Shown one piece after another: positions 1-8,280 of a stretch of 64,000 bases of DNA. The notes beneath the pieces are model-generated. The model did not search any database, was not told the DNA's origin, and was given only the letters and a program-made list of their open reading frames with translations. The stretch is taken from NCBI GenBank assembly GCA_004340125.1, contig SLUK01000008.1, positions 1-64,000 of the forward strand. Direction: 5' to 3'. The stretch is from Harryflintia acetispora (GTDB lineage Bacteria; Bacillota; Clostridia; Oscillospirales; Ruminococcaceae). Made by a program: the position numbers and the translations under genes. The stretch's first letter is position 1. Each line of letters starts with the position of its first letter.

Positions 1-881
1 AATCGGGCAGCGCCACGGTTACGGTCAACGGCTGCGCGCACGCCCTCTCGGCCGGGGGCTACGGCTCCGGGGCCGGTACCTCAGGTAGTCCCTGGCTCGT
101 CACAAGCCAGGCGCAGCTCTCGCATATCTTTTCCCATGAGGGTTCCTCCTCGTCACGGATATATTTCAGGCAGGATCGCAACATCCAGTTTTCACTCAGT
201 TCGTTATGGCCTCCTGTCCCGCTCAATTATGCCAATTACAACGGAGACGGCTACTTGCTCACCGGCTGTAACAATTCTATTTTCAGCAGCGTCAACAACT
301 CCACCTTGCAAAAAGTGGGTATCCCCGGCGGCTCCGTTACAGTCGAATATCCATATGCTGGATCACTGTTCGTTTATAGCGAAAATACGACCATAGATCA
401 ATGCTTCTCTGCCTGCAACGTCTATTCTGCGACAGGTGATACCTACGGCAACATCCTATTTGGGGGGCTGGGCGGCACCCTTACCAATTCCACCCTTTCC
501 AACTGCTATTATACCGGGAATATCTCTTGGGGGAACACAACGGGCGACTCCGTCTTTGCCGGCGGGCTGCTCAGCGACACGCTCCAACCGGGTGCGACCG
601 TCAAAAACTGTTATTCCCGCGGCGGTTTTACCGGACCCAATCCCGGAAAAATTTGGACCGGAGCCATCGCTCCGCGCTATCAGCCGTCCAGCCCGCCTTC
701 TCTGACCAATGTTTACTGGGGGCCCAGCGCCCCTTGCGCACTGCGCGTCTGGAGCTCCTATGGCGTTAACAATCTCAACACCGTCTATGTCAATGCCAAC
801 GCTTCTTACCCCGGCTTGGACTTTACAAATGTCTGGAGAATGCAAAACGGCTGGCCTGTTCTGCGTGCATTTGATCATTGA
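1..881 (+). CDS. Secreted GLUG-repeat protein, member A (5' truncated by window edge)
   Basis: The frame is open from base 3 to a stop at 879-881, so the gene starts upstream of the window; about 293 residues are visible. They match the C-terminal half of the GLUG proteins at 25.7, 27.3, 44.9 and 53.4 kb. There is a Gly-rich GxGTxxSPW segment followed by QLSHIF at the start (the GTxxSPxxVxxxxQLxH junction of the paralogues), a Gly/Asn-rich body with Cys-Tyr GLUG-like motifs (NSTLSNCYYTG, GATVKNCYSRGG), and the family ending LDFTNVW...WPVLRAFDH. The GLUG motif is known from bacterial surface and secreted proteins; its ligand is unknown. No LPXTG motif or C-terminal membrane anchor is present. 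A bidirectional terminator follows directly. The upstream switch found at the other loci would lie outside this window. Confidence 0.85.
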   Translation, partial: SGSATVTVNGCAHALSAGGYGSGAGTSGSPWLVTSQAQLSHIFSHEGSSSSRIYFRQDRNIQFSLSSLWPPVPLNYANYNGDGYLLTGCNNSIFSSVNNSTLQKVGIPGGSVTVEYPYAGSLFVYSENTTIDQCFSACNVYSATGDTYGNILFGGLGGTLTNSTLSNCYYTGNISWGNTTGDSVFAGGLLSDTLQPGATVKNCYSRGGFTGPNPGKIWTGAIAPRYQPSSPPSLTNVYWGPSAPCALRVWSSYGVNNLNTVYVNANASYPGLDFTNVWRMQNGWPVLRAFDH

Positions 882-891
882 TCCAACTGTC

Positions 892-925
892 AAAACGGGA
901 CGGCATAAACGCCGTCCCGTTTTTT
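892..925. terminator. Bidirectional terminator between GLUG gene A and larB
   Basis: A 13-bp perfect stem (AAAACGGGACGGC with GCCGTCCCGTTTT) with a 6-nt loop is followed by a T run on the + strand and, read on the other strand, by TTTT. It can serve both convergent genes. Confidence 0.85.
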
Positions 926-931
926 ATACGA

Positions 932-1684
932 TCACATCTGGTTGATCATGCTCGCGAGGTACCCCGCGCCGAAGCCGTTGTCGATGTTCACCACGCTCAC
1001 CCCGCTGGCGCAGGAGTTGAGCATACTGAGCAGGGCCGAGAGCCCGCCGAAGTTCGCCCCGTACCCGACGCTGGTTGGCACCGCGATCACCGGCTTGTCC
1101 ACCAGGCCCCCGACCACGCTGGCCAGCGCGCCCTCCATGCCCGCCACCGCTATCACCACGTTGGCGGAAAAGAGCACGCCGGTGTTCGAGAGCAGCCGGT
1201 GCAGCCCGGCCACCCCCACGTCGTAAAGACGCTCCACCCGGTTTCCCAGTACCTCGGCCGTCACGGCGGCCTCCTCGGCCACCGCGATGTCCGCCGTGCC
1301 GCCGGTCACCACCGCGACCGGCTTCTCGGTTTTCAGCCGCACCGGCTGGCGGCGCACCACCACGATGCGCGCATCCTCATGATACTCGGCCTCGCCGGTG
1401 ATTTCTGCGACCGCCTCATACACCGCGCGACTCGCGCGGGTCGCCAGGATGTTGCGCTCCCCCCGCTCGAGCATCTTCTGCACGATCCCCTGGATATGGG
1501 GCAGCGCCTTGCCCTGGCAGAAGATCACCTCGGGGTAGCCGTTGCGCAGCGCGCGGTGGTTGTCAATCTTGGCATAGCCAAGGTCGCTGTAGGGCAGCTC
1601 GCGCAGCTGCTCCATCGCCTCGTCCACCGCGATCTTCCCCTGCTGCACGCCGACGAGCAGCGCCTCGATCTGGCTTTTGTCCAT
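932..1684 (-). CDS. larB: LarB, nicotinate adenine dinucleotide carboxylase/hydrolase
   Basis: LarB starts nickel-pincer nucleotide synthesis: it carboxylates the pyridinium ring of NaAD and releases AMP, giving P2CMN for LarE. The 250-residue protein has the family layout: a helical N-terminal region ending in PEVIFCQGK (about residues 51-59), then a PurE/AIR-carboxylase-like domain with VTGGTADIAVAEEA and the conserved C-terminal stretch SVGYGANFGGL...LNSC and NIDNGFGAGYLA. Length is normal. It is the last gene of a run with the YdcF-like gene (12-bp gap) and the aldehyde dehydrogenase. Its pathway partners larE and larC are 48 kb away and larA is not in the window, so the cofactor genes are split on the chromosome. 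The start has a GGAGG Shine-Dalgarno sequence. Confidence 0.9.
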   Translation of the reverse strand: MDKSQIEALLVGVQQGKIAVDEAMEQLRELPYSDLGYAKIDNHRALRNGYPEVIFCQGKALPHIQGIVQKMLERGERNILATRASRAVYEAVAEITGEAEYHEDARIVVVRRQPVRLKTEKPVAVVTGGTADIAVAEEAAVTAEVLGNRVERLYDVGVAGLHRLLSNTGVLFSANVVIAVAGMEGALASVVGGLVDKPVIAVPTSVGYGANFGGLSALLSMLNSCASGVSVVNIDNGFGAGYLASMINQM

Positions 1685-1696
1685 GCTTGGTCCCTC

Positions 1697-2485
1697 CTAA
1701 AATCCCAACAGCGCCTTGCACAGCGCCGCCATCTCCCGCAGCTCGTAGCTGGGCAGCAGGCCCCATGGGGTCTGCGAGGGGATCACCCCCTGCAAGCTTA
1801 GCCCCGCGCGCTTACAGTAGATCCCGGCGCGCGGCAGATGAAACCCGTCGCTGGCCACCGTGACCTGGCTGCAAAGCCCGTTTTCACCGATCACCCCGGA
1901 GGAAAAGGCCAGGTTCTCCCGCGTGTTGCCCGAGCGTTCCTCCAAAAAAACGCGCGTCGGGTCGATCCCCAGCTCGCCCAGATACTTTTTCATGACATGG
2001 GCCTCGCTGTAGTCTTCGTCATGGCCCTGGCCGCCCGACACCACGCAGACGGCCTGTGGGTTTTCCTTAAGATAGCCGGCCGCCTCCTGCAGCCTCCTGG
2101 CCAGCATCTTTTTCGGGCGCTCCCCCTCGATCCCGCCGCCGAGCACGATCACCGTCTGGGGGTACTTCCCCGCCGGCGGCGCATAGCGCGCGCAGTACCC
2201 CCGCCAGTAGAGCGTGAAGCCGAGATAGGCCATCAGCGCCAGGGCCAGCAGGATAACGAGCAGGATATTCAAAGTACGAAAGCCTCCTCCCAGCCTGTCC
2301 CGGATTTTCCCCTCAAAGAGGACCATTGCCGCATAGAGGCCGCCCGCCCCCAGCACGGCCAGCACCCCGGGATTGACGATCCCATAAAGCAGCGGCGGCA
2401 GCAGCCCGAAGAAGAGCCCGGCCGCGGCGAAGGCGCCGTAGCACAGGCGCAGCCACCGCCTCCCGGCAAAAGCGCCCCCTGTCAT
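1697..2485 (-). CDS. YdcF/SanA-like DUF218 membrane protein
   Basis: This 262-residue protein has three hydrophobic segments in the first 130 residues (about 16-35, 38-55 and 72-92). A cytosolic or exposed DUF218 domain follows, seen as TVIVLGGGIEGERP, VCVVSGGQGHDED, EAHVMKKYLGELGID, LEERSGNTRENL and VTVASDGFHLPRA. Family members (YdcF, SanA, ElyC) are linked to envelope integrity, and YdcF binds S-adenosylmethionine; the substrate here is unknown. The start overlaps the end of the aldehyde dehydrogenase by 4 bp, so the two are translationally coupled. The overlap and an AGAGG sequence support this start. Confidence 0.8.
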   Translation of the reverse strand: MTGGAFAGRRWLRLCYGAFAAAGLFFGLLPPLLYGIVNPGVLAVLGAGGLYAAMVLFEGKIRDRLGGGFRTLNILLVILLALALMAYLGFTLYWRGYCARYAPPAGKYPQTVIVLGGGIEGERPKKMLARRLQEAAGYLKENPQAVCVVSGGQGHDEDYSEAHVMKKYLGELGIDPTRVFLEERSGNTRENLAFSSGVIGENGLCSQVTVASDGFHLPRAGIYCKRAGLSLQGVIPSQTPWGLLPSYELREMAALCKALLGF

Positions 2486-3840
2486 CGCAGCAGCCTCTGC
2501 ACAAGGGGGCTCACCTTGCCGAAGGGGGGATAGCGCAGCTGCAGATCCAGCCGCCCCCTCGTCTTGAGCACCGATTTATAGTGGGTAAAGGTATCGAACC
2601 CCGCCTTGCCGTGGTAGGAGCCGATCCCGCTCGGGCCGATCCCGCCAAAGGGCATGTCATGCGGGCAGAGGTGGATGACCGTGTCGTTGATGCAGCCGCC
2701 GCCGAACTGGATTTTTTGCAGGACCTCCCGCTCGACCTGCGGGCGGCGGGTGAAGAGGTAGAGCGCCAGCGGCCGTTCGTGCAGTGAGATGTATTCATAG
2801 GCCTGCTCGAGCTGGCTGAATTCGATCACCGGCAGCAGCGGCCCAAAGATTTCGTCGTTCATCAACTTGGAATAAAACGGCGCGTTTTCGATGATGGTGG
2901 GGCTGATCTTGAGCTCCTGCTCATTGGTGCGCCCGCCGGCCACCACCGTCCCCTCGCCAAGCATCTCGCAAAGCCGCTCGTAGTGCGCCTGGTTGATGAT
3001 CCTGGGGTAGTCGGGGTTCTGCTCGGGCGCGGCGGAGTAAAACTTCTCGATCGCCCTGCACATCTCGGCGATCAGCTTCTGCTTGACCGAATCCTGCACC
3101 AGCAGGTAGTCGGGCGCCACACAGGTCTGTCCGGCGTTCAGGCACTTGCCCCAGACGATCCGGCGGGCGGCCTCCTCGATGTCGGCGCTGGCGTCCACCA
3201 GGCAGGGGGACTTGCCGCCAAGCTCGAGCGTCACCGGGACCATGCCCCGCGCCGCGGCCTCGTAGACCTTCTGACCCACCGTCTTGCCGCCGGTGAAAAA
3301 GATGTAGTCGAAGTCCTGCCCCAGCAGCGATTGGCCGACCTCGGGGCCTCCGGTGACCACCGCCAGCAGCCTCTGCTCAAAATTGTTGTTGAGCATCTCG
3401 CTGATCACCGCCGCGGTGTTCGGGGCGTATTCGCTGGGCTTGAGAATCGCGCAGTTGCCCGCCGCCAGGGCGCTGACCACCGGCGAGAGGGCCAGCTGGA
3501 AGGGGTAATTGAACGGCGCGATCACCAGCGCCACGCCGTACGGCTCGGGATAGACCCGGTTCACCGAGAAGGGCGCGGCGAGCGAGAAGCCGCCGCCCTT
3601 CGGCCGGCTCCAGCGGCGCAGGTGGCGTAAGGCGTAGGATATTTCGGAAAGGACCATGCCGATTTCGGTGAGATAGGATTCCTGCTCGCTTTTCGAGAGG
3701 TCCTCGCGCAGCGCCTGCATGATCCGCTCTTGATATTGTAAAATCACCTGGTAGAGGCTGCGCAGCTGCCGGATACGGTAATCGACGCTGCGGGTCGCCC
3801 CGGTGCGAAAGAATTTTTGCTGCATATCGATGAGGTTCAT
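2482..3840 (-). CDS. NAD(P)-dependent aldehyde dehydrogenase, class 3-like
   Basis: The 452-residue length and lack of an N-terminal extension fit the short class 3 (AldH3/YwdH-like) aldehyde dehydrogenases, which oxidise medium- or long-chain or aromatic aldehydes to acids. Visible signatures are the oxyanion/cofactor motif APFNYPF (Asn111), FTGGKTVGQ, the general base in TLELGGKSPC (Glu206) and the nucleophile in NAGQTCVAPDY (Cys240). The start has an AAAGGAGAC Shine-Dalgarno sequence. It is probably first in a unit with the YdcF-like gene and larB; a functional link to the nickel cofactor is not apparent. The exact substrate cannot be read from the sequence. Confidence 0.9.
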   Translation of the reverse strand: MNLIDMQQKFFRTGATRSVDYRIRQLRSLYQVILQYQERIMQALREDLSKSEQESYLTEIGMVLSEISYALRHLRRWSRPKGGGFSLAAPFSVNRVYPEPYGVALVIAPFNYPFQLALSPVVSALAAGNCAILKPSEYAPNTAAVISEMLNNNFEQRLLAVVTGGPEVGQSLLGQDFDYIFFTGGKTVGQKVYEAAARGMVPVTLELGGKSPCLVDASADIEEAARRIVWGKCLNAGQTCVAPDYLLVQDSVKQKLIAEMCRAIEKFYSAAPEQNPDYPRIINQAHYERLCEMLGEGTVVAGGRTNEQELKISPTIIENAPFYSKLMNDEIFGPLLPVIEFSQLEQAYEYISLHERPLALYLFTRRPQVEREVLQKIQFGGGCINDTVIHLCPHDMPFGGIGPSGIGSYHGKAGFDTFTHYKSVLKTRGRLDLQLRYPPFGKVSPLVQRLLR

Positions 3841-3938
3841 GTTCCGTCTCCTTTACCGAATTGTGCACCATTCACCGTTTTATCATACCTCATCCACAGC
3901 GAAAAATCTTCTCCCCTTTGGTAACGAATTGTTAACTT

Positions 3939-5024
3939 TTATGACATATTTTCCTGCGTGCGCCGCCGCGCGAGCAGCAGGTCCACCATCCTGCCGTAGC
4001 TGCGCACCCCGTCGAATTGGGCGTTGACCTTGAGATAGGCGTCGTTGGCCTTGCGCGAAACGGTGGCGGCCGGGCCCTCGAACCGGCTCCAATAGACCCT
4101 GCTTTCGTTAAGGTCCAGTATGAGCCGCTCGCCGTAATCCTCATAGAGCGCTGCGCAGCGCGCGGGATCGACCCCGTACAGCCCGCTCATGGCGTAGTCC
4201 AGCGCCAGCAGGGCGCCGCTGTAGCGAAAGACCGGGTCCCCCGAGCCCTCGCAGGCCAGGTAGGCGATGAAGTTGGCCTCGTCCTCCCGCATGAAGCCGC
4301 GCAGATGGCTCAGCTCGTGGCAGAGGGTGGCCGGAATCTCGTGGTAGGGCGCGTCGGCGTTGAAGTTGGCTTCCGCTGTAAACGGGAAGTAGATCCCCAG
4401 CAACTGCAGATAAGACATCCCGCGTGAAAAAAACACCGGCTTGGGGCTCGGATAGTAGCCTTCAAGCGCCGGGAACTCCCGGGAGAGGTCCTCCATGATC
4501 CCGGGGGCCTTGGCGCCCAGCTCCCGCACCGTCGGCAGCTCCTGCGGGAGCAGCCGCGCCTGGGCGTTGGCCTCGCCGATCAGCGAGCGGCAGAGCGCCT
4601 CGAGCTCCTCGGCCGGGGAGGGTCCCACCTCCAGCGCGGCAAAGTGGGAGAAGGGCAGGCGGTGGTAGTTGATCCCGCCAAGCAGGGTGAAGAGCAGCAG
4701 GATGACCCCGCCCGCCAGCAGCGCCGTGCGCGCCGCCGCAAAAAGCGCGGCGCGGCGCCGGGATGCGTGCCCCCGCAGATACGCCCCGAGCAAGGCAAGC
4801 CCCACGCCCGCCCCGGCGATCAGGGCGCAGATCAGCAGCTCCCCCAGCGAGAAGGGCAGCCGCCCGGTCAGATAGCCGACGGCGTACGAAAGCGCGGGAT
4901 AGACCCTTGTCGCGTACCATTCGGCGAAGGGGGTGCTGTGCTGCGCCCACAACAGCAGCCCCAGGGAAAGCAGAATCATTCCCCAGGCGGCGAACGTGAC
5001 CCGATGTGTCCGTATTCTTTTCAT
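3939..5024 (-). CDS. DUF3810 membrane protein with metalloprotease-like HExxH motif
   Basis: This 361-residue protein has an N-terminal membrane segment (about 9-27), two more hydrophobic stretches (62-84 and 97-118) and then a soluble domain typical of DUF3810. That domain contains HELSH (236-240) followed by GFMREDEANFIAY, with Glu249 placed like the third zinc ligand of a gluzincin protease. The motif set suggests a membrane-anchored zinc peptidase, but no member known to me has a defined substrate. The gene lies 37 bp downstream of the Smr gene, so the two may be cotranscribed. Confidence 0.8.
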   Translation of the reverse strand: MKRIRTHRVTFAAWGMILLSLGLLLWAQHSTPFAEWYATRVYPALSYAVGYLTGRLPFSLGELLICALIAGAGVGLALLGAYLRGHASRRRAALFAAARTALLAGGVILLLFTLLGGINYHRLPFSHFAALEVGPSPAEELEALCRSLIGEANAQARLLPQELPTVRELGAKAPGIMEDLSREFPALEGYYPSPKPVFFSRGMSYLQLLGIYFPFTAEANFNADAPYHEIPATLCHELSHLRGFMREDEANFIAYLACEGSGDPVFRYSGALLALDYAMSGLYGVDPARCAALYEDYGERLILDLNESRVYWSRFEGPAATVSRKANDAYLKVNAQFDGVRSYGRMVDLLLARRRTQENMS

Positions 5025-5061
5025 ACCGGAGACCCTTTCCGCCCCTCAGGCGACAAAAGCC

Positions 5062-5433
5062 CTATAGCACCACGATCGTGATTCCGTCGTTCCCCCTGCC
5101 GTAGTCGGTATCCCGGCGCAGCTCGGGCAGCAGCTCGACGGCCCTGCGCCCCGCCGGGGAAAAGGCGGAAAATTCATCCCCGCCCACAAAGTCCCGTATC
5201 ATCCCCGCCCGCCGGCGCTCTGCGAGCAGCCGGCGGGCCGCGTCCCGGATGGCGCCGCCCGAGCCGGTCGAGCCGTAGCCGTGGATCACCTTGAGCGCCC
5301 CGACCCGGTTGGCCTTCCCCAGGCGCAGCTCCTGCGAAAGGCGCTGCAGCGCCACCTCGACGCTCGGCCTCCCTGCCTCGATATTCACCGTCTTGCAGCC
5401 CACGCACGCATCCCCCGCAATCTGTCCGCTCAC
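5062..5433 (-). CDS. Small Smr-domain protein
   Basis: This 123-residue protein is little more than an Smr (MutS2 C-terminal-like) domain: a degenerate first motif VNIEAGRPSVEVAL, then KVIHGYGSTGSGGAIRDAARR, matching the HGxGxGxLR signature. The family binds or nicks nucleic acid, and stand-alone Smr proteins have been tied to ribosome rescue or branched-DNA handling; the exact role here is unknown. The frame stays open upstream to 5559, but that extension would cross the terminator at 5488-5537. I place the start at the GTG at 5431-5433, preceded by GAAGGG. The usual LDLHG of motif 1 is absent, so nuclease activity is uncertain. Confidence 0.7.
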   Translation of the reverse strand: MSGQIAGDACVGCKTVNIEAGRPSVEVALQRLSQELRLGKANRVGALKVIHGYGSTGSGGAIRDAARRLLAERRRAGMIRDFVGGDEFSAFSPAGRRAVELLPELRRDTDYGRGNDGITIVVL

Positions 5434-5460
5434 ATAATGCCCTTCGCAGATGGCATCAAA

Positions 5461-5476
5461 TGTAAAATGTCTTACA
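5461..5476. promoter_or_regulatory. Operator-like palindrome upstream of the Smr gene
   Basis: The sequence TGTAAAATGTCTTACA is an inverted repeat (TGTAA, 6 bp, TTACA) between the HAD-gene terminator and the Smr start. It could bind a dimeric regulator. I do not recognise it as the box of a specific family. Confidence 0.3.
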
Positions 5477-5487
5477 ACTATTTTAAC

Positions 5488-5537
5488 ATAAAAACCGCCG
5501 GGATGCATCCATCCAAATGGAAGATGTCCCCCGGCGG
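5488..5537 (-). terminator. Terminator after the HAD phosphatase gene
   Basis: Read on the minus strand, CCGCCGGG and CCCGGCGG pair across a long loop that can fold further, and the stem is followed by TTTTTA. It lies just past the HAD gene stop. Confidence 0.7.
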
Positions 5538-5567
5538 CCCGTGTAAATTTATCCAGCAATATGTACG

Positions 5568-6383
5568 CTATCTTCGATGCCGCGCATAGACGCGCGACAG
5601 CCGCTCGGCCAGCTCGCCCAGGTCTGCGAAGGTGTAGTCCGGCTTGACGGGGCAGCGGCTGAGATCGTCGATCGAGGTCTCGCCCGAGAGCACCAAAATC
5701 GACGGAATCCCGCAGCTGCGCCCAAAGGCCACGTCGGTATACAGCCGGTCCCCCACCACGGCGATCTCCTCGGGCAACAGCCCGGTGTTTTCCAGCACGA
5801 TGTCCAGCATGTAGCGGTAAGGCTTACCGATGATGATGTCCGGGTCGCGGTTGGTGGTGGCCTTGACGAAGGCCAGCACCCCGCCAATGTCCGGGAGGTA
5901 GCCCTCCTTGCTGGCGTGGTTGAGGTCGGGATGGGTGGCGATGAACTCCACCCCCGAGCGCACGTACTGGCAGAGGCTGCTCAGCTTGCGGTAGGTCAGG
6001 GTGGTGTCGAAGCCGAGCACGATATAGTCGGGCATGGTGTTGACCACGTCGATCCGCTCGCGGATGAATTCATCCTGCAGCGCCGGGGTGCCGACCAGGT
6101 AGACCTTGGCGTCCGGCTGCCGCCGCTTGAGATAGGCGCAGGTGGCATAGCCCGAGGTCAGCACCTTGGTGTGCGGGGTCTCCAGCCCCATCGCGCCCAG
6201 CTTTGCCGCATATTCATACCGGTTGAGCGACGAGTCGTTGGTCATGAACAGGTAGTCCGCCCCCTGCTCCCCAATCGCCTCCAGAAACCGTTTTGAGCCG
6301 GGAAGCAGCTTTCCCCCCGCATAAAACGTCCCTTCCATATCCAGCAAAAACAGCTTGATACGGGAAAGTGCCGAATAGTCCAT
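5568..6383 (-). CDS. HAD-IIA family phosphatase (NagD/PNPase-like)
   Basis: The 271-residue protein has the C2-cap HAD-IIA fold pattern: motif I LLDMEGTFYAGG, motif II FMTNDSS, motif III region IIGKPYRYMLD and motif IV VVGDRLYTDVAFG. Relatives dephosphorylate nucleotides, sugar phosphates or phosphoglycolate. Motif I carries Glu (residue 17, codon GAA) where the family normally has the general-acid Asp of DxDGT, which may alter rate or substrate. I start at the ATG at 6383 because GGAGGAGAAG lies directly before it; an in-frame TTG four codons upstream is less likely. It sits 48 bp after the lipoprotein gene. Confidence 0.85.
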   Translation of the reverse strand: MDYSALSRIKLFLLDMEGTFYAGGKLLPGSKRFLEAIGEQGADYLFMTNDSSLNRYEYAAKLGAMGLETPHTKVLTSGYATCAYLKRRQPDAKVYLVGTPALQDEFIRERIDVVNTMPDYIVLGFDTTLTYRKLSSLCQYVRSGVEFIATHPDLNHASKEGYLPDIGGVLAFVKATTNRDPDIIIGKPYRYMLDIVLENTGLLPEEIAVVGDRLYTDVAFGRSCGIPSILVLSGETSIDDLSRCPVKPDYTFADLGELAERLSRVYARHRR

Positions 6384-6431
6384 CTTCTCCTCCAAACCCC
6401 ACGCGGCCTACACTCCGCGCACTGTATTCTG

Positions 6432-8078
6432 TCAAATGATCACGATCGCGTCGAGGAAAACCCCGCTGCATGCAGCGACGATCCGCTCCCCGCTGCTCAC
6501 CGCCTTAAAGCTGAGCTTTCCCTGCTTGTCCACGTAGCCGAAATCGGGCGTCGTTTGCCGCGTGCCCGCCTTGTCCACCGCCCGGATGGAATAGGAGTTG
6601 ACCATGTTCCGCCCGATCTTGAGCCGGTCGGCAAAGAAGAGCTTGTCCTCCCCGATCCACATGTCGGTGGTCTCGGGCATGCGCGCGCCCCCGCCCTGCT
6701 CCACCTTATAAGAGCCGGTGGCAAGGTTATATTCCGCATAATGGTCCGGCAGCAGCAGCTCCTTGTCGGCGCTTTGTGGGTCGAACACCATCAGCCGCTC
6801 CCCCGACACCCGCCAGCGGGTGTCCTTGTCGCCGGTGAGGTCTATGACCTTGCGACTGCCGCCGATGGTCACCGCCGCGAAGCCCGCGCTCCCCTTGCGG
6901 GTGGCCTGCTCGAGGAGCAGCACCCCGGTGCGCGCATTCCACTCCACCGGCCGCCAGTAGGAATTCACCCCGCTCGCCCCCGAGGCCGGATGGACGATCA
7001 GCTGCCGCCAGTCCTTGGTCTCCAGATTATAGGCGTTCACCCCGTCGCTGTCGTTAAAGGCAAGGGTGGTAAGGTCGGGCGAGAGGGCGAAGTCGGTGGT
7101 CTCCTCGTCGCACAGCGCCAGCATCTCCTGCGGGTAAAGGATGGTGCGCACGGTGATCAGGTTTTGGTCCAGCACCGTGATCCGGTCCCTTTGATAGACA
7201 AAAATCTGATCGCCGCTGACCTGCACCGAAAAGTCGTTTTCCTCCTGCCCCTGCCCTTCCAGGGTGATGTACTGCTCACTCTTATAGGTCTGTAAATCCA
7301 GAAAACCGATCCGCAGCTGCCGGCCGTTGCTGATCCAGCACAGGATCCCCTCCCCCATCGGCGAAAACTGGAAGCCGCCGAGGGTGCGATCGCTGACCGG
7401 CAGGCCCATCAGGGTGGTGACGACCCCCACCGGGCCGTTGATCGCATAGAGCCCGTATTCCACCGGGCGCTTGAGCATGGACTCGAAGTAGACGTTCCCC
7501 TTCTTGTCGGCGCGCAGGGTGTAGTTCCACTGCTGGAAGAGCACGTCCCCGCTGCGAAGGCCGAGCACCGCCGAAATCCGGCTGCCCACCGTCTCCACCC
7601 GCAGCACCTCGAGCTCATATGGGAGCTTGGGCTCCTCCTCGTCGGGCAGCGGGATGGTGATATACTGCCCGTCGAAATATTGCTGGCTCATGAAGTCGAT
7701 CTTGAGCTCCTCGATCCCGAAATACGCCTTGGCGTAGCTGCGCACCTGGTCGATCGGCACGGACACCGTCAGCGCATCCGCGGACTGCTCAAAACCCGTG
7801 TCCGCCCCGTCGAGCTTCATGCGCTCGTAGAGGAAGCGGGTCAGATCGTAAACCGGGATGTTCTGCCCGGAGGAAAATTCGTCGGAGATAAAACGCGCGC
7901 TCTGTAGAACCATCTGCGAAATCTCATCCGTCTGCTCGGCGCTCAGCGTCACCGGCCCGCGCTCGTCCTGTCCGGAACTGATCTCCGGCTGGGAGTCCTG
8001 CCGCCCGTCCTGCGAGGCGGGAGCCGTACAGGCGCTGAGCATCAAAAGGCTCAGCATGAGCGCCAGCACCCGTTTCAT
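6432..8078 (-). CDS. Secreted lipoprotein of unknown function
   Basis: The N-terminus is a clear lipoprotein signal (basic start, hydrophobic core, LSAC with Cys17), followed by a Ser/Gln/Asp-rich linker. The remaining 500 residues show repeated short beta-rich segments with aromatic and Gly turns (for example SPMGEGILCWIS, SPDLTTLAFND, WNARTGVLLLEQ), reminiscent of a beta-propeller. I cannot assign a named family. The start has a GGGGGGAG Shine-Dalgarno sequence, and TATAAT and TACAAT boxes lie 60-95 bp upstream. Export to the outer face of the cytoplasmic membrane is the only firm statement. Confidence 0.75.
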   Translation of the reverse strand: MKRVLALMLSLLMLSACTAPASQDGRQDSQPEISSGQDERGPVTLSAEQTDEISQMVLQSARFISDEFSSGQNIPVYDLTRFLYERMKLDGADTGFEQSADALTVSVPIDQVRSYAKAYFGIEELKIDFMSQQYFDGQYITIPLPDEEEPKLPYELEVLRVETVGSRISAVLGLRSGDVLFQQWNYTLRADKKGNVYFESMLKRPVEYGLYAINGPVGVVTTLMGLPVSDRTLGGFQFSPMGEGILCWISNGRQLRIGFLDLQTYKSEQYITLEGQGQEENDFSVQVSGDQIFVYQRDRITVLDQNLITVRTILYPQEMLALCDEETTDFALSPDLTTLAFNDSDGVNAYNLETKDWRQLIVHPASGASGVNSYWRPVEWNARTGVLLLEQATRKGSAGFAAVTIGGSRKVIDLTGDKDTRWRVSGERLMVFDPQSADKELLLPDHYAEYNLATGSYKVEQGGGARMPETTDMWIGEDKLFFADRLKIGRNMVNSYSIRAVDKAGTRQTTPDFGYVDKQGKLSFKAVSSGERIVAACSGVFLDAIVII

Positions 8079-8215
8079 CCGACTCCCCCCTTTTCATCCT
8101 CTTTTTAAATCACAATCAAATCATATTGTACCCAATCGTTTAAATTATACTATTTTTTTCTTCTCATTACAACCGGTCGTTTCGGCGGTAATCTCCCTTT
8201 CTTTTCGTGCAAAAA

Positions 8216-8263
8216 ATCAAAAAGCGGGGCGGCCTCCGACTCGGTCGGCAGGCCGCCCCGCTT
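8216..8263 (-). terminator. Terminator of the 8.3-9.1 kb membrane-protein gene
   Basis: A 14-bp stem (AAGCGGGGCGGCCT with AGGCCGCCCCGCTT) is followed on the minus strand by TTTTTGATTTTTT. Confidence 0.85.
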
Positions 8264-8280
8264 GGCTGTATATACCGGTG

